Assembly (NCBI RefSeq): GCF_004526345.1 | Contig: NZ_CP038213.1 | Coordinates: 2,294,001-2,358,000, forward strand | Origin: Ornithinimicrobium flavum | GTDB lineage: Bacteria; Actinomycetota; Actinomycetes; Actinomycetales; Dermatophilaceae | DNA length: 64,000 nt | Direction: 5' to 3' | Shown here: one piece after another, positions 52,403 to 61,081 of the stretch | How positions within the stretch are numbered: position 1 is the stretch's first letter | Layout: the number at the start of each line of letters is the position of its first letter | The notes under the pieces: model-generated | Told to the model about the DNA's origin: nothing | What the model saw: the letters and a program-made list of their open reading frames with translations, nothing else | The model's database searches: none | Translations under genes and position numbers: made by a program

Positions 52403-54319
52403 CTAGACCGGCCCGGTGCCGTCCGCAGGCGGGTCCACCTCGGGCCCGTGCACCCGCTCGCGCGGCTCGACGGTCTGGGCGGCGATCAGGTCGGGCACGC
52501 TGAGCAGCCCGACGGCGTAGCGCTCGGCGAACGGGTCCCACACGCGGTACTCCGCCAGCGCGGCCCGCTTGGCGTCGCAGGCCGCGGTGGAGAGCGGGAC
52601 CGGGCTGCCCAGGGACTCGTCCACGAGGTCCACCGGCACGTGGAAGAGGCAGTCCTCGACCACACCCTCGGCGTGAGCCTGCCGCACCGCCTCCCCCGCC
52701 GCCGCGTGGTCGGGGTGGGGATCCAGGTAGGACATCGTCCGGTGGCTCGCCCCGGGGTGGAGGCGGGCCATCTCCTCCACCACCGTGCGCACCAGCTCGA
52801 CGCTCAGCTGCCCGTCGGGGAGGTCCTTGACGTGGACGTCGGCGGGCGCCACACCCAGGTGGTGCACGGAGCGGCGCAGGTCCGCCACCCGGCTGCGCTC
52901 GAGGCCCTCCCGCGTCACCTGCTGCCCCAGGCGTTCGTTGATCCACGGCAGCACCCTCGAGGCCCCGCCGCTGGTGAGGGATACCACCACCGTGCGCCGG
53001 TTGCGCTCCGACCAGATGCTGGCCCCCATGTAGATGGCCTCGTCGTCGGGGTGGGGCACGTAGTAGACCACCGGCGGTCGGGCCCGGTGCAGGACGGCCC
53101 TCGCCGCCCCGACCGCCAGGGTGCGGGCTGCGTGCCGGGGCCCCCGCGCCTGCCGCCCGCGCCGCAGGTCACGCTCCTGGCGCTCGAGCTCCACGGCGGC
53201 GCTGCGCTCCCGGTCCTCCCGCACCCGGTCGGCCCGCACCTGGGCGTCCACCGGCGGCGGGGGCCCGCTGCGCAGCCGCACGGGTGGGGCGGCCGCCGTG
53301 AGCGCCGGACGGTCGTGACGGAACCGGTAGGAGAGGGTCGAGCGGTCGGTCCACTCGTACTTCCAGGGGTACCGCCCGGCCCCGAGGTCGAAGCGGTCGA
53401 CGTCCCCCCGGGCGTAGAGGTGCTCGAGGATGTCGTACTGGATCACCTTGCCCATGCGGTAGTCGGCCACGTCGGGGTGGTAGGCGCTGTTCCACGAGAG
53501 CAGGGTCCGACCGTGCACGAAGCAGGTGCGGTAGCCGAGCAGGGTCCCGTCCGCGCCCTCGAGGAGGAAGGTCAGGCCCGTCCCCGGCTCGGCGTAGATG
53601 CGCCGGTAGTGCTCGACCCGCCGCTCGTCGTCCCAGAGGGAGTGACGCTCCGTCCGTCCCCGCGCCCGCAGGAAGTCCCGCTCCGCCCGGTGCAGCTCGG
53701 CCATCCGGTCCAGGACGCCCTCCGCGTCGCCCTCCACGACCCGGAACCTGGCCCCCTTGTCCCGCAGCAGCCTGTTGCGGTACTTCCGCGTGTGCGAGGG
53801 GAGGCGGTCGGCGGTGAAGGCCTCGAAGTCCGGGTACTCGCGCAGGTCGAGGTACGGGTTCTCGGACAGGGGGGTCAGCCGCGTGTGGTGCTCCGAGCGC
53901 AGCAGGGCGGCCGAGAACGGGGTGGAGGCCGGGATGTTGGTGAGGTTGAGGATGTCCCAGTCGCTCTGCCCGAGGACGGCGTCCATCAGGGCCTGGGTCA
54001 CCGTCCCGGCGGGGAGCTCCGGCTCGAGCAGGAAGGCCAGGTAGTCGCCGTGGGAGGCGAAGCGCACCTCCTTGATCGGCACGCCGTAGCGTGTCTGGGG
54101 GCGGTAGGAGAGCGGAGCCACGCCGACCAGGTCGCCGTTGTGGCGGGCGGTGACCACCAGCAGCTCGTGCCCGTCGTCCCGGCCGTAGGCCGCCCACCAC
54201 GCCCGCACGACGGCGAAGGTGGAGTAGAAGGGGACGTGGGTGTCCCGGGCCTGCAGCTCCTCCCACTCGCTACCCAGCGACTCCAGGCCATCGCTGTCGC
54301 GGACGATCTCGATCTCCAC
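52403..54319 (-). CDS. Fusion of a CelD/FemAB-like acyltransferase and a PIG-L N-deacetylase
   Basis: The protein has 638 residues in two enzyme-like halves. Residues ~1-335 are a BioF2-like/CelD GNAT domain (FYSTFAVVRAWWAAYGRDDG, LPSHTRKYRNRLLRDKGARF, GYRTCFVHGRTLLSWNSAYH, MGKVIQYDILEHLYARGDVD). A charged, probably coiled linker follows (~350-405). Residues ~415-620 are a PIG-L/LmbE deacetylase with VVYYVPHPDDEAIYMGASIW (zinc motif PHPDDE) and YLDPHPDHAAAGEAVRQA (third ligand). There is no signal peptide. The combination suggests removal of an acetyl group from an amino sugar and re-acylation by one protein; this is inference. Confidence 0.85.
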   Translation of the reverse strand: MEIEIVRDSDGLESLGSEWEELQARDTHVPFYSTFAVVRAWWAAYGRDDGHELLVVTARHNGDLVGVAPLSYRPQTRYGVPIKEVRFASHGDYLAFLLEPELPAGTVTQALMDAVLGQSDWDILNLTNIPASTPFSAALLRSEHHTRLTPLSENPYLDLREYPDFEAFTADRLPSHTRKYRNRLLRDKGARFRVVEGDAEGVLDRMAELHRAERDFLRARGRTERHSLWDDERRVEHYRRIYAEPGTGLTFLLEGADGTLLGYRTCFVHGRTLLSWNSAYHPDVADYRMGKVIQYDILEHLYARGDVDRFDLGAGRYPWKYEWTDRSTLSYRFRHDRPALTAAAPPVRLRSGPPPPVDAQVRADRVREDRERSAAVELERQERDLRRGRQARGPRHAARTLAVGAARAVLHRARPPVVYYVPHPDDEAIYMGASIWSERNRRTVVVSLTSGGASRVLPWINERLGQQVTREGLERSRVADLRRSVHHLGVAPADVHVKDLPDGQLSVELVRTVVEEMARLHPGASHRTMSYLDPHPDHAAAGEAVRQAHAEGVVEDCLFHVPVDLVDESLGSPVPLSTAACDAKRAALAEYRVWDPFAERYAVGLLSVPDLIAAQTVEPRERVHGPEVDPPADGTGPV

Positions 54320-54322
54320 GTC

Positions 54323-54925
54323 TCACCTCCTGCGCCGGGGGATCTGGATCATCACCCGGAAGGGCCGGACGAGCACCAACCGACGCGCCGGACGGATGCC
54401 GACGTGGCGGTAGCTGGCGATCGATGCGGCGTTCCGGTCGTTGATGACCACCACCCCGGTCCGCATCCCCCGCTCGCGCGCGAGCTCGCAGCGCCGGCGG
54501 ATGCTGTAGACGTGCAGCCCCCGCCGCCGGTGGCTCGGGAAGACCTGGTCGTCGACGAAGAGGACCTCGTGCCGGCGCAGCCGCACGACGTGGGAGAGGT
54601 AGTGGTCGACGAACCGGCGGTAGGCGAGGTGGCAGTACCCCGCCCAGCTGCCGTCGGCGTCCCGGATCAGGTATGCCGTGATGTCGGCAGCCCCGATCCG
54701 CTCCCGCAGCTGGTCGTACTTGCGGTCGGTCAGGTCGGGACAGGTGGCGCGCATCTCGTCCAGGTCGGCCTGGTTGACGGGCACGAGGGCGGGGCCGGCA
54801 CCTGCCGTCACCCCCGGCGGCGGCCCGGCGGCGGCGTCGGCGTCCAGGTCGAGGACGTAGCGGTGCAGGTGCCAGTAGCTCCCGGGGCGGCGCAGGGCGC
54901 GCAGGCGCGGCAGGAGGGGCTGCAT
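54323..54925 (-). CDS. GNAT-like acyltransferase
   Basis: The protein has 200 residues. The C-terminal half shows a GNAT pattern: HEVLFVDDQVFPSHRRRGLH (acyl-CoA loop HRRRGLH) and GVVVINDRNAASIASYRHVG (N-A-S-Y). The N-terminal half (GSYWHLHRYVLDLDAD) is unlike simple GNATs and resembles the small proteins found with capsule or exopolysaccharide genes. The stop is three bases before the fusion gene start, so the two are co-translated. The substrate is unknown. Confidence 0.7.
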   Translation of the reverse strand: MQPLLPRLRALRRPGSYWHLHRYVLDLDADAAAGPPPGVTAGAGPALVPVNQADLDEMRATCPDLTDRKYDQLRERIGAADITAYLIRDADGSWAGYCHLAYRRFVDHYLSHVVRLRRHEVLFVDDQVFPSHRRRGLHVYSIRRRCELARERGMRTGVVVINDRNAASIASYRHVGIRPARRLVLVRPFRVMIQIPRRRR

Positions 54926-54993
54926 CCCGCGATCCTACCCACCGGGCACCGCACCCGATCCCCTATGGTGGGTTGCACGATACGGTTCACTGA

Positions 54994-55008
54994 TTCCGCG
55001 ATGCGGAA
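54994..55008. promoter_or_regulatory. Palindromic operator candidate upstream of malate synthase
   Basis: TTCCGC-GAT-GCGGAA is a perfect 6+6 palindrome 16 bases before the aceB ATG, between a likely -10 (TACGGT, 54981-54986) and the ribosome site AAAAGGAG. Its form fits an IclR-family repressor site, and IclR-type regulators control glyoxylate genes elsewhere. No regulator gene is in the window. Confidence 0.5.
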
Positions 55009-55024
55009 GACGAAAAGGAGCGCC

Positions 55025-56648
55025 ATGACCGAGCAGTCCGCAGCCCCCACCCTCGAGCTTCCCGACGGCGTCGAGGTGACCGGAGCCCTGAAGCCCGGCT
55101 ACCAGGAGATCCTCACCCCCCGCGCTCTCCAGCTCGTCGCGATCCTCCACCGGGACCTGGAGCCGCGCCGCCAGGAGCGGCTCACCGCCCGCGCGGAGGT
55201 CGTGCAGGCCGTCGCCGACGGCCAGGACCTCGACTTCCTGGCCTCGACCGCGAGCATCCGCGAGGACGACACCTGGCGGGTCGCGGACCCCGCGCCCGGA
55301 CTGGTCGACCGCCGGGTGGAGATGACGGGCCCCACCGACCGCAAGATGACGATCAACGCGATGAACTCCGGCGCCCGCGTGTGGCTGGCCGACCAGGAGG
55401 ACGCCAACACGCCCCTGTGGGAGAACGTCGTCGAGGGGCAGGTCAACCTCCGCGACGCGATCGCGGGGACCATCTCCTTCACCTCCCCCGAGGGCAAGGA
55501 GTATGCCCTGAGCACCACCGACCAGAGCCAGCTGCCGACGATCGTCATGCGCCCCCGGGGGTGGCACCTCGACGAGAAGCACATCACCGTCGACGGCCAG
55601 CGGGTGGCCGGCGGGCTGGTCGACTTCGCCCTCTACATGGCGGCGAGCGCCCAGCTGCAGATCGACGCCGGCAAGGGCCCCTACTTCTACCTGCCGAAGA
55701 TGGAGCACCACCTCGAGGCACGGCTCTGGAACGACGCCTTCAACCTGGCCCAGGACTTCCTGGGCATCCCGCGCGGCACCATCCGGGCCACCTGCCTGGT
55801 GGAGACCTACCCCGCCGCCTTCCAGATGGAGGAGATCCTCTACGAGCTCCGTGAGCACTCGGCCGGCCTGAACGCCGGTCGCTGGGACTACCTGTTCAGC
55901 ATCATCAAGACCTACCGCACCCGTGGCACCGACTTCGTGCTGCCCGACCGACCGCAACGCGGTGACCATGACCGCGCCGATGATGCGCGCCTACACCGAG
56001 CTGCTCGTCCGCACCTGTCACAAGCGCGGGGCGCACGCGATCGGCGGGATGGCCGCCTTCATCCCCTCCAAGGACGAGGAGGTCAACGCGGCCGCCTACG
56101 ACAAGGTCCGGGCCGACAAGTCCCGCGAGGCGCAGGACGGCTTCGACGGATCCTGGGTCGCCCACCCGGGCATGGTCGCCACCTGCCTCGAGGTCTTCGA
56201 CGAGGTCCTGGGCGAGCGCCCCAACCAGGTCGACAGGACCCGGGACGACGTCAGCGTCTCGGCCGCCGACCTCCTGTCGGTCAAGGACACCCCCGGCGAG
56301 GTGACCGAGCAGGGCCTGCGCGCCAACATCGACGTGGGGCTGCAGTACCTCGCCGCCTGGCTGACCGGGCGCGGCGCGGTGGGCATCCACAACCTCATGG
56401 AGGACGCGGCGACCGCCGAGATCTCGCGCAGCCAGGTCTGGCAGTGGATCCACAACGACGTTCCCCTCGCCGACACCGGGGAGACCGTCACCAGGGAGCT
56501 GGTCGAGCGGCTGGTCGAGGAGGTCGTGCCGACCCTGCCGGGCGAGCCGGAGCAGTATGCCGAGGCCAAGGACCTCTTCCTGCAGGTCGCCGTCGCGGAC
56601 GAGTACGCGGACTTCCTCACCGTGCCCGCCTACGAGACGATGCCCTGA
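55025..56648 (+). CDS. aceB: Malate synthase A (one frameshift near 55945)
   Basis: This enzyme of about 540 residues condenses glyoxylate and acetyl-CoA to malate. Motifs: RKMTINAMNSGARVWLADQE, TIVMRPRGWHLDEKH, YFYLPKMEHHLEARLWNDAF and, in the second frame, MRAYTELLVRTCHKRGAHAI, GGMAAFIPSKDEEVN and GVGIHNLMEDAATAEISRSQ (as AVGIHNLMED). AAAAGGAG precedes the ATG. At 55945 GACCG is duplicated (GACCGACCGC for GACCGC), four extra bases that break LPDRNAVTM. It acts downstream of the glycolate oxidase encoded next. Confidence 0.9.
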
Positions 56649-56717
56649 CCGTCCCGGCGCACGGGTGATCACGGGTGCGGCCCGGGCCGGAGGGCCCGGG
56701 CCGCGCTCGTCCTCCGG

Positions 56718-56746
56718 TGGACGATGATTGGTCGGACCATTACGCT
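56718..56746 (+). promoter_or_regulatory. glcDEF promoter with GntR/FadR-type operator between -35 and -10
   Basis: TGGACG (56718-56723), a 17-base spacer and TACGCT (56741-56746) form the promoter. The spacer contains TGGTC-G-GACCA (56729-56739), a perfect palindrome of the FadR/LldR/GlcC form (TnGTnnnACnA). A repressor bound there would block RNA polymerase. A near-identical site lies upstream of lldP at 62926-62936. Confidence 0.65.
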
Positions 56747-56772
56747 GGTCCCAGCTGACGAGGAGGTCGAGC

Positions 56773-58341
56773 ATGGCGACGGAACCCGAGGTGGGCTCGG
56801 AGGTGCGCGGGCTGGCACCCGAGGGTGAGGCCGAGAGCACGGCGCAGGGGGATCCGGCGGCCACCGACCCTGCGGGGCGGGACCGGGGCACCGCCCGGGA
56901 CGTGCTGGAGGCGCTGCGCGGCAGCGTGCCGGACCACCTCCTGCTGACCGACCCGACCCAGCTGGCGACCTACGAGTGCGACGGGCTGGCCGCCTACCGC
57001 GTCACCCCCGCCCTGGTGGTGCTCGCCGACACGGCGGAGCACGTCACCGCCACCGTCCGGGCCTGTGCCGAGCACCGGGTCCCCTTCGTGGCCCGGGGGT
57101 CGGGCACCGGCCTGTCCGGCGGTGCGCTCCCCCACGCCGAGGGGGTGCTCGTCGTCACCAGCCGGCTGCGCACGCTGCACGAGGTGCGCCGCGCCGACCA
57201 GCGTGCCGTCGTCGACCCGGGCGTGATCAACCTGCAGGTGAGCAAGGCCGCCAACCCGCAGGGGTACTACTTCGCCCCCGACCCGAGCAGCCAGCAGATC
57301 TGCTCCATCGGCGGCAACGTGGCGGAGAACTCCGGCGGAGCGCACTGCCTCAAGTACGGCTTCACCTCCGGGCACGTCCTGGCCCTGGACCTGGTCACCC
57401 CGACCGGTGAGCAGGTGAGCATCGGCACGGAGGCGCCGGACGCCCCCGGCTACGACCTCGTCGGGGCCTTCGTGGGCTCGGAGGGCACGCTGGGGGTCGC
57501 GACCCGCGCCGTCGTGCGCCTCACCCGGCTCCCGGAGGAGGTCCGGACCGTGCTCGCCGGCTTCGCCAGCACCGATCAGGCGGGGGCGGCGACCTCGGCC
57601 ATCATCGCCGCGGGGATCGTCCCGGCGGCGATCGAGATCATGGACGCGCTGGCGATCGAGGCCGCGGAGAAGGCGGTGTCCTGCGGCTACCCGGCGGGCG
57701 CCGGGGCCGTCCTGGTCGTGGAGCTGGACGGGGCCGCCGCGGAGGTCGGGCACGAGTACGCCGCCGTCGAGCAGATCTGCCGGCAGGAGGGGTGCTTCGA
57801 GTTCCGGATGGCCACCGACGCGGCCGAGCGGGCGGAGATCTGGAAGGGGCGCAAGTCCGCCTTCGCCGCCGTGGGCCGCATCTCCCCCGACTACATCGTC
57901 CAGGACGGGGTGGTCCCCCGGACCTCGCTGCCGGCGGTGCTCCGCCGGATGGGCGAGATCAGCGCCGAGAAGGGCTTGCGCGTCGCCAACGTCTTCCACG
58001 CCGGTGACGGCAACCTGCACCCGCTGGTCCTCTTCGACGCCTCCGAGGAGGGGGCGACCGAGCGCGCGGAGGAGGTCTCCGGCCTGATCCTCGACCTGTG
58101 CATCGAGCACGGGGGGTCGATCACCGGAGAGCACGGGGTGGGCTCGGACAAGGCTCGTTACATGCCGCGGATGTTCACCGACGACGACCTGGACACCATG
58201 CAGATGGTGCGGTGCGCCTTCGACCCCGACGGCATCGCCAACCCGGGCAAGATCTACCCCACCCCGCGGCTGTGCGGCGAGCGACCACGCATCCGGCAGG
58301 GCGCCCACCCGCTGACCGGCGACGGCGTGGAGGTCTTCTGA
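56773..58341 (+). CDS. glcD: Glycolate oxidase FAD-linked subunit GlcD
   Basis: This 522-residue FAD enzyme has ALVVLADTAEHVTATVRACA, PFVARGSGTGLSGGALPHAE (FAD site), CSIGGNVAENSGGAHCLKYG, GAFVGSEGTLGVATRAVVRL and VANVFHAGDGNLHPLVLFDA with SITGEHGVGSDKARYM. It oxidises glycolate to glyoxylate, or a related 2-hydroxy acid such as D-lactate. GAGGAGG is six bases before the ATG at 56773. The first ~45 residues are a low-complexity extension. Its stop overlaps the glcE start by one base. Confidence 0.9.
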   Translation: MATEPEVGSEVRGLAPEGEAESTAQGDPAATDPAGRDRGTARDVLEALRGSVPDHLLLTDPTQLATYECDGLAAYRVTPALVVLADTAEHVTATVRACAEHRVPFVARGSGTGLSGGALPHAEGVLVVTSRLRTLHEVRRADQRAVVDPGVINLQVSKAANPQGYYFAPDPSSQQICSIGGNVAENSGGAHCLKYGFTSGHVLALDLVTPTGEQVSIGTEAPDAPGYDLVGAFVGSEGTLGVATRAVVRLTRLPEEVRTVLAGFASTDQAGAATSAIIAAGIVPAAIEIMDALAIEAAEKAVSCGYPAGAGAVLVVELDGAAAEVGHEYAAVEQICRQEGCFEFRMATDAAERAEIWKGRKSAFAAVGRISPDYIVQDGVVPRTSLPAVLRRMGEISAEKGLRVANVFHAGDGNLHPLVLFDASEEGATERAEEVSGLILDLCIEHGGSITGEHGVGSDKARYMPRMFTDDDLDTMQMVRCAFDPDGIANPGKIYPTPRLCGERPRIRQGAHPLTGDGVEVF

Positions 58342-59597
58342 TGACGCTCCTGCAGACCCTCTCCCCGCTCTGCGAGGTCGTCGAGGCCGGGCCGGGCGAC
58401 GCCGTCGACGGGGTCGCGCCGGCCCTCGTGGCCCGCCCCCGCTCGACCGAGGAGACCTCGGCCCTGATGCGCGCCTGCCACGAGGCCGGAGCAGCCGTCG
58501 TCGTGCGCGGTCACGGCTCCAAGCTCCGCTGGGGCCGGCCCCCCGAGCGGCTGGACGTCGTCCTCGACACCACCGGCCTGGACGCGCTGGTCGAGCACTC
58601 CCGGGGTGACCTCATCGCCACGGCCGGAGCCGGTATGCCGCTCGCCCGGCTGCGGGAGCTCCTCGCCGAGGGCGGGCACCAGCTGGTCGTCGACGACCTC
58701 GCCGCCGACGCCGGCGGGTCGACCCTCGGCGGTGCCGTCGCCACCAACCTGGCGGGCCCACGACGGATGTGGACCGGTGCGATCCGCGACCTGGTCATCG
58801 GGGTCCGGCTGGTGCGCGCGGACGGCACCGTCGCCAAGGCCGGCGGCAAGGTCGTCAAGAACGTCGCCGGCTACGACCTGTCCAAGCTGGTCACCGGCTC
58901 CTTCGGCACGCTGGCGGTCATCACCGAGGTCACGGTGCGGCTGCACCCCCTCCCCGAGGCCGACCGGTGGGTCGGCACCTCGGTCGAGCCGGACCGGCTG
59001 GCGGCCGTGCTGGAGGAGGTCGTCCACACCCAGCAGGTGGCGCACGCCGTCGAGGCCCGGGTCCGCCCGGGGGTCTCGCCGGCGGTGGTCACCCTTCTCT
59101 CCGGCACCGAGGCCGGCGCCACGGCCCGGGCAGAGACGCTGCGCGCACGCCTGGCCGACCTCGGGTGCGAGGCCCAGGTCCACGACGTCGCCCCTCCCTG
59201 GTGGGGCGTCCTGCTGCACCCGGGTCAGCGGGGCGGCACCGAGCCGCCGGCCGGGTCCCGTCCGGTCCTGCTCAAGGTCACGGCGCGGCTGAGCGGCATA
59301 CCCGAGCTCCTCGCCGAGGTGACGCGGCTGGAGGGCACGGCCAACGGCTCCGCCGGGGCCGGGGTCGTCTACGTCAGCCTCCCCCCGGACGAGCAGGCCG
59401 GCGGGAAGGTCGAGGCGCTGCGCCGGGCGGCGACGCGACTCGGCGGCTCGGCCGTCGTCCTGGACGCCCCGCCGGAGGTCAAGGACACGCTGGACACCTG
59501 GGGACCGGTGCCGGCGATCGACCTGATGCGTCGGGTCAAGACCGAGTTCGACCCCACCCGGGTGCTGGCGCCCGGCCGATTCGTCGGAGGACTGTGA
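58341..59597 (+). CDS. glcE: Glycolate oxidase FAD-binding subunit GlcE
   Basis: This 418-residue subunit is a shorter relative of GlcD: AAVVVRGHGSKLRWGRPPER, LATLGGAVATNLAGPRRMWT-like segment (STLGGAVATNLAGPRRMWTG), DLVIGVRLVRADGTVAKAGG, KVVKNVAGYDLSKLVTGSFG and the C-terminal LMRRVKTEFDPTRVLAPGRF. It binds FAD and completes the membrane-associated GlcDEF complex. It begins at the ATG within TGATG at the glcD stop. Confidence 0.9.
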   Translation: MTLLQTLSPLCEVVEAGPGDAVDGVAPALVARPRSTEETSALMRACHEAGAAVVVRGHGSKLRWGRPPERLDVVLDTTGLDALVEHSRGDLIATAGAGMPLARLRELLAEGGHQLVVDDLAADAGGSTLGGAVATNLAGPRRMWTGAIRDLVIGVRLVRADGTVAKAGGKVVKNVAGYDLSKLVTGSFGTLAVITEVTVRLHPLPEADRWVGTSVEPDRLAAVLEEVVHTQQVAHAVEARVRPGVSPAVVTLLSGTEAGATARAETLRARLADLGCEAQVHDVAPPWWGVLLHPGQRGGTEPPAGSRPVLLKVTARLSGIPELLAEVTRLEGTANGSAGAGVVYVSLPPDEQAGGKVEALRRAATRLGGSAVVLDAPPEVKDTLDTWGPVPAIDLMRRVKTEFDPTRVLAPGRFVGGL

Positions 59598-59599
59598 CG

Positions 59600-60966
59600 A
59601 TGAGCGACACCCACAAGGTCGAGCTGGGCATGCCGGCCGTGCGCGGCGAGCGTGCCGACGTGCTGGCGGCACCGGCGTTCGACGCCCACCACCCGCCGAG
59701 CCCCGAGCTGCTCGACGACTGCGTGCACTGCGGCTTCTGCCTGACGACCTGTCCCACCTACAGCCTCTGGGGCGAGGAGATGGACTCCCCGCGCGGGCGG
59801 ATCGACCTGATGCGGGCCGGCGTCGAGGGGGCGCCCCTGACGACCTCCATGGTCGAGCACTTCGACGCCTGCCTCGGCTGCATGGCGTGCGTGACCGCCT
59901 GCCCCTCGGGCGTGCAGTACGACCGGCTGCTGGAGCAGACCCGGGCCCAGGTCGAGCGACGCGTCGACCGGCCGGCCAAGGACCGCGCCCTGCGCACGCT
60001 CATCTTCTCCCTCTTCCCCTACCCCGCCCGGTTGCGGGCGCTGCGCGGCCCGCTGCGCCTGGCCCAACGGACCGGCATCCTCGGCCTGGTCGGCCGGACC
60101 GGGCTGGTGGGGCGGGTGAGCCCCGAGCTCGAGGTGATGCAGAACCTCGCGCCCCCGCTCGGACCCGCGTCTCCGTCCCCGAGCGCACCCCCGCGGTCGG
60201 GGCCCGACGGGCGGTGGTCGGGATGCTGACCGGCTGCGTGCAACGGGAGTTCTTCGGGGACGTGAACGCCGCCACGGCCCGCGTCCTGGCCGCCGAGGGG
60301 TGCGAGGTCATCGCCCCCGCCCGGCAGGGCTGCTGCGGCGCGCTGTCGGTGCACACCGGCCGGGAGGAGGAGGGGCAGGCGTTCGCGCGCCGGCTCATCG
60401 ACACCTTCGAGGAGGCCGGCGTCGAGCGGGTCGTCGTCAACTCCGCCGGGTGCGGATCGACGATGAAGGAGTACGTCCACCTCCTCGCGGACGACCCGGA
60501 GTATGCCGACCGCGCCCGCCTCTTCTCCGAGCGCGTGGCCGACCTGTCGGAGATCCTCGTCGAGCTCGGCCCGGTCGCTCCCCGGCACCCGGTCACGACC
60601 GGGGAGCGGCAGGTCGTCGTCGCCTACCACGACGCCTGCCACCTGCGGCACGCCCAGAAGGTCGTCAGCCAGCCGCGGCAGCTGCTCGGTGCGATCCCGG
60701 GCGTGGAGCTGCGCGAGATCCCCGACGCGGAGATCTGCTGCGGGTCCGCCGGGGTCTACAACATCCTGCACCCGGAGCCGGCGACCGAGCTGGGCGACCG
60801 CAAGGCGGCCAACATCCTCGCCACCGGCGCCGAGCTGCTCGTCACGGCCAACCCCGGCTGCCTCATGCAGATCACGCAGGCGCTGGAGCGGGCCGGCCGG
60901 TCGGTCCCCTTCGTCCACACCGCCGTCGTCCTCGACGCGTCCATCTCGGGTCGGCCCCTGGTCTGA
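59600..60966 (+). CDS. glcF: Glycolate oxidase iron-sulfur subunit GlcF (one frameshift)
   Basis: The protein has about 454 residues: two 4Fe-4S motifs (DDCVHCGFCLTTCPTYSLWG, ACLGCMACVTACPSGVQYDR), then two CCG-type cysteine-rich domains (VIAPARQGCCGALSVHTGRE, AYHDACHLRHAQKV, EIPDAEICCGSAGVYNIL). It passes electrons from the flavin subunits to the quinone pool. GGAGG lies nine bases before ATG 59600; GTG 59594 is possible. The frame switches near 60160, between LAPPL and ARTRVSVPER, where C-rich runs occur. Confidence 0.9.
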
Positions 60967-60996
60967 GGCCCGGGGCGGCCGGCGGGCTGCGCGCAC

Positions 60997-61041
60997 CGCA
61001 CGGGCCCCGCCCCACCTGACGGTGGGACGGGGCCCTGTGCG
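60997..61041. terminator. Strong hairpin between convergent glcF and lldP
   Basis: CGCACGGGCCCCGCCCCACC and GGTGGGACGGGGCCCTGTGC pair around TGAC in a stem of about 18 pairs with one bulge and one mismatch, followed by GTTTCTC on the plus strand. It can end transcripts from both sides and is most convincing for glcDEF. Confidence 0.7.
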
Positions 61042-61081
61042 TTTCTCACCCCAGCGGTGCGGCGCAGCCGCCCGCCGGGCG

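Noticed and set aside
51566..56668. A 1700-codon open frame on the plus strand across lepA, the acyltransferase genes and aceB
   Set aside because: Only its last third is the aceB frame; the rest is antisense to well-supported minus-strand genes and has no protein-like motifs. Long shadow frames are expected at this GC content.
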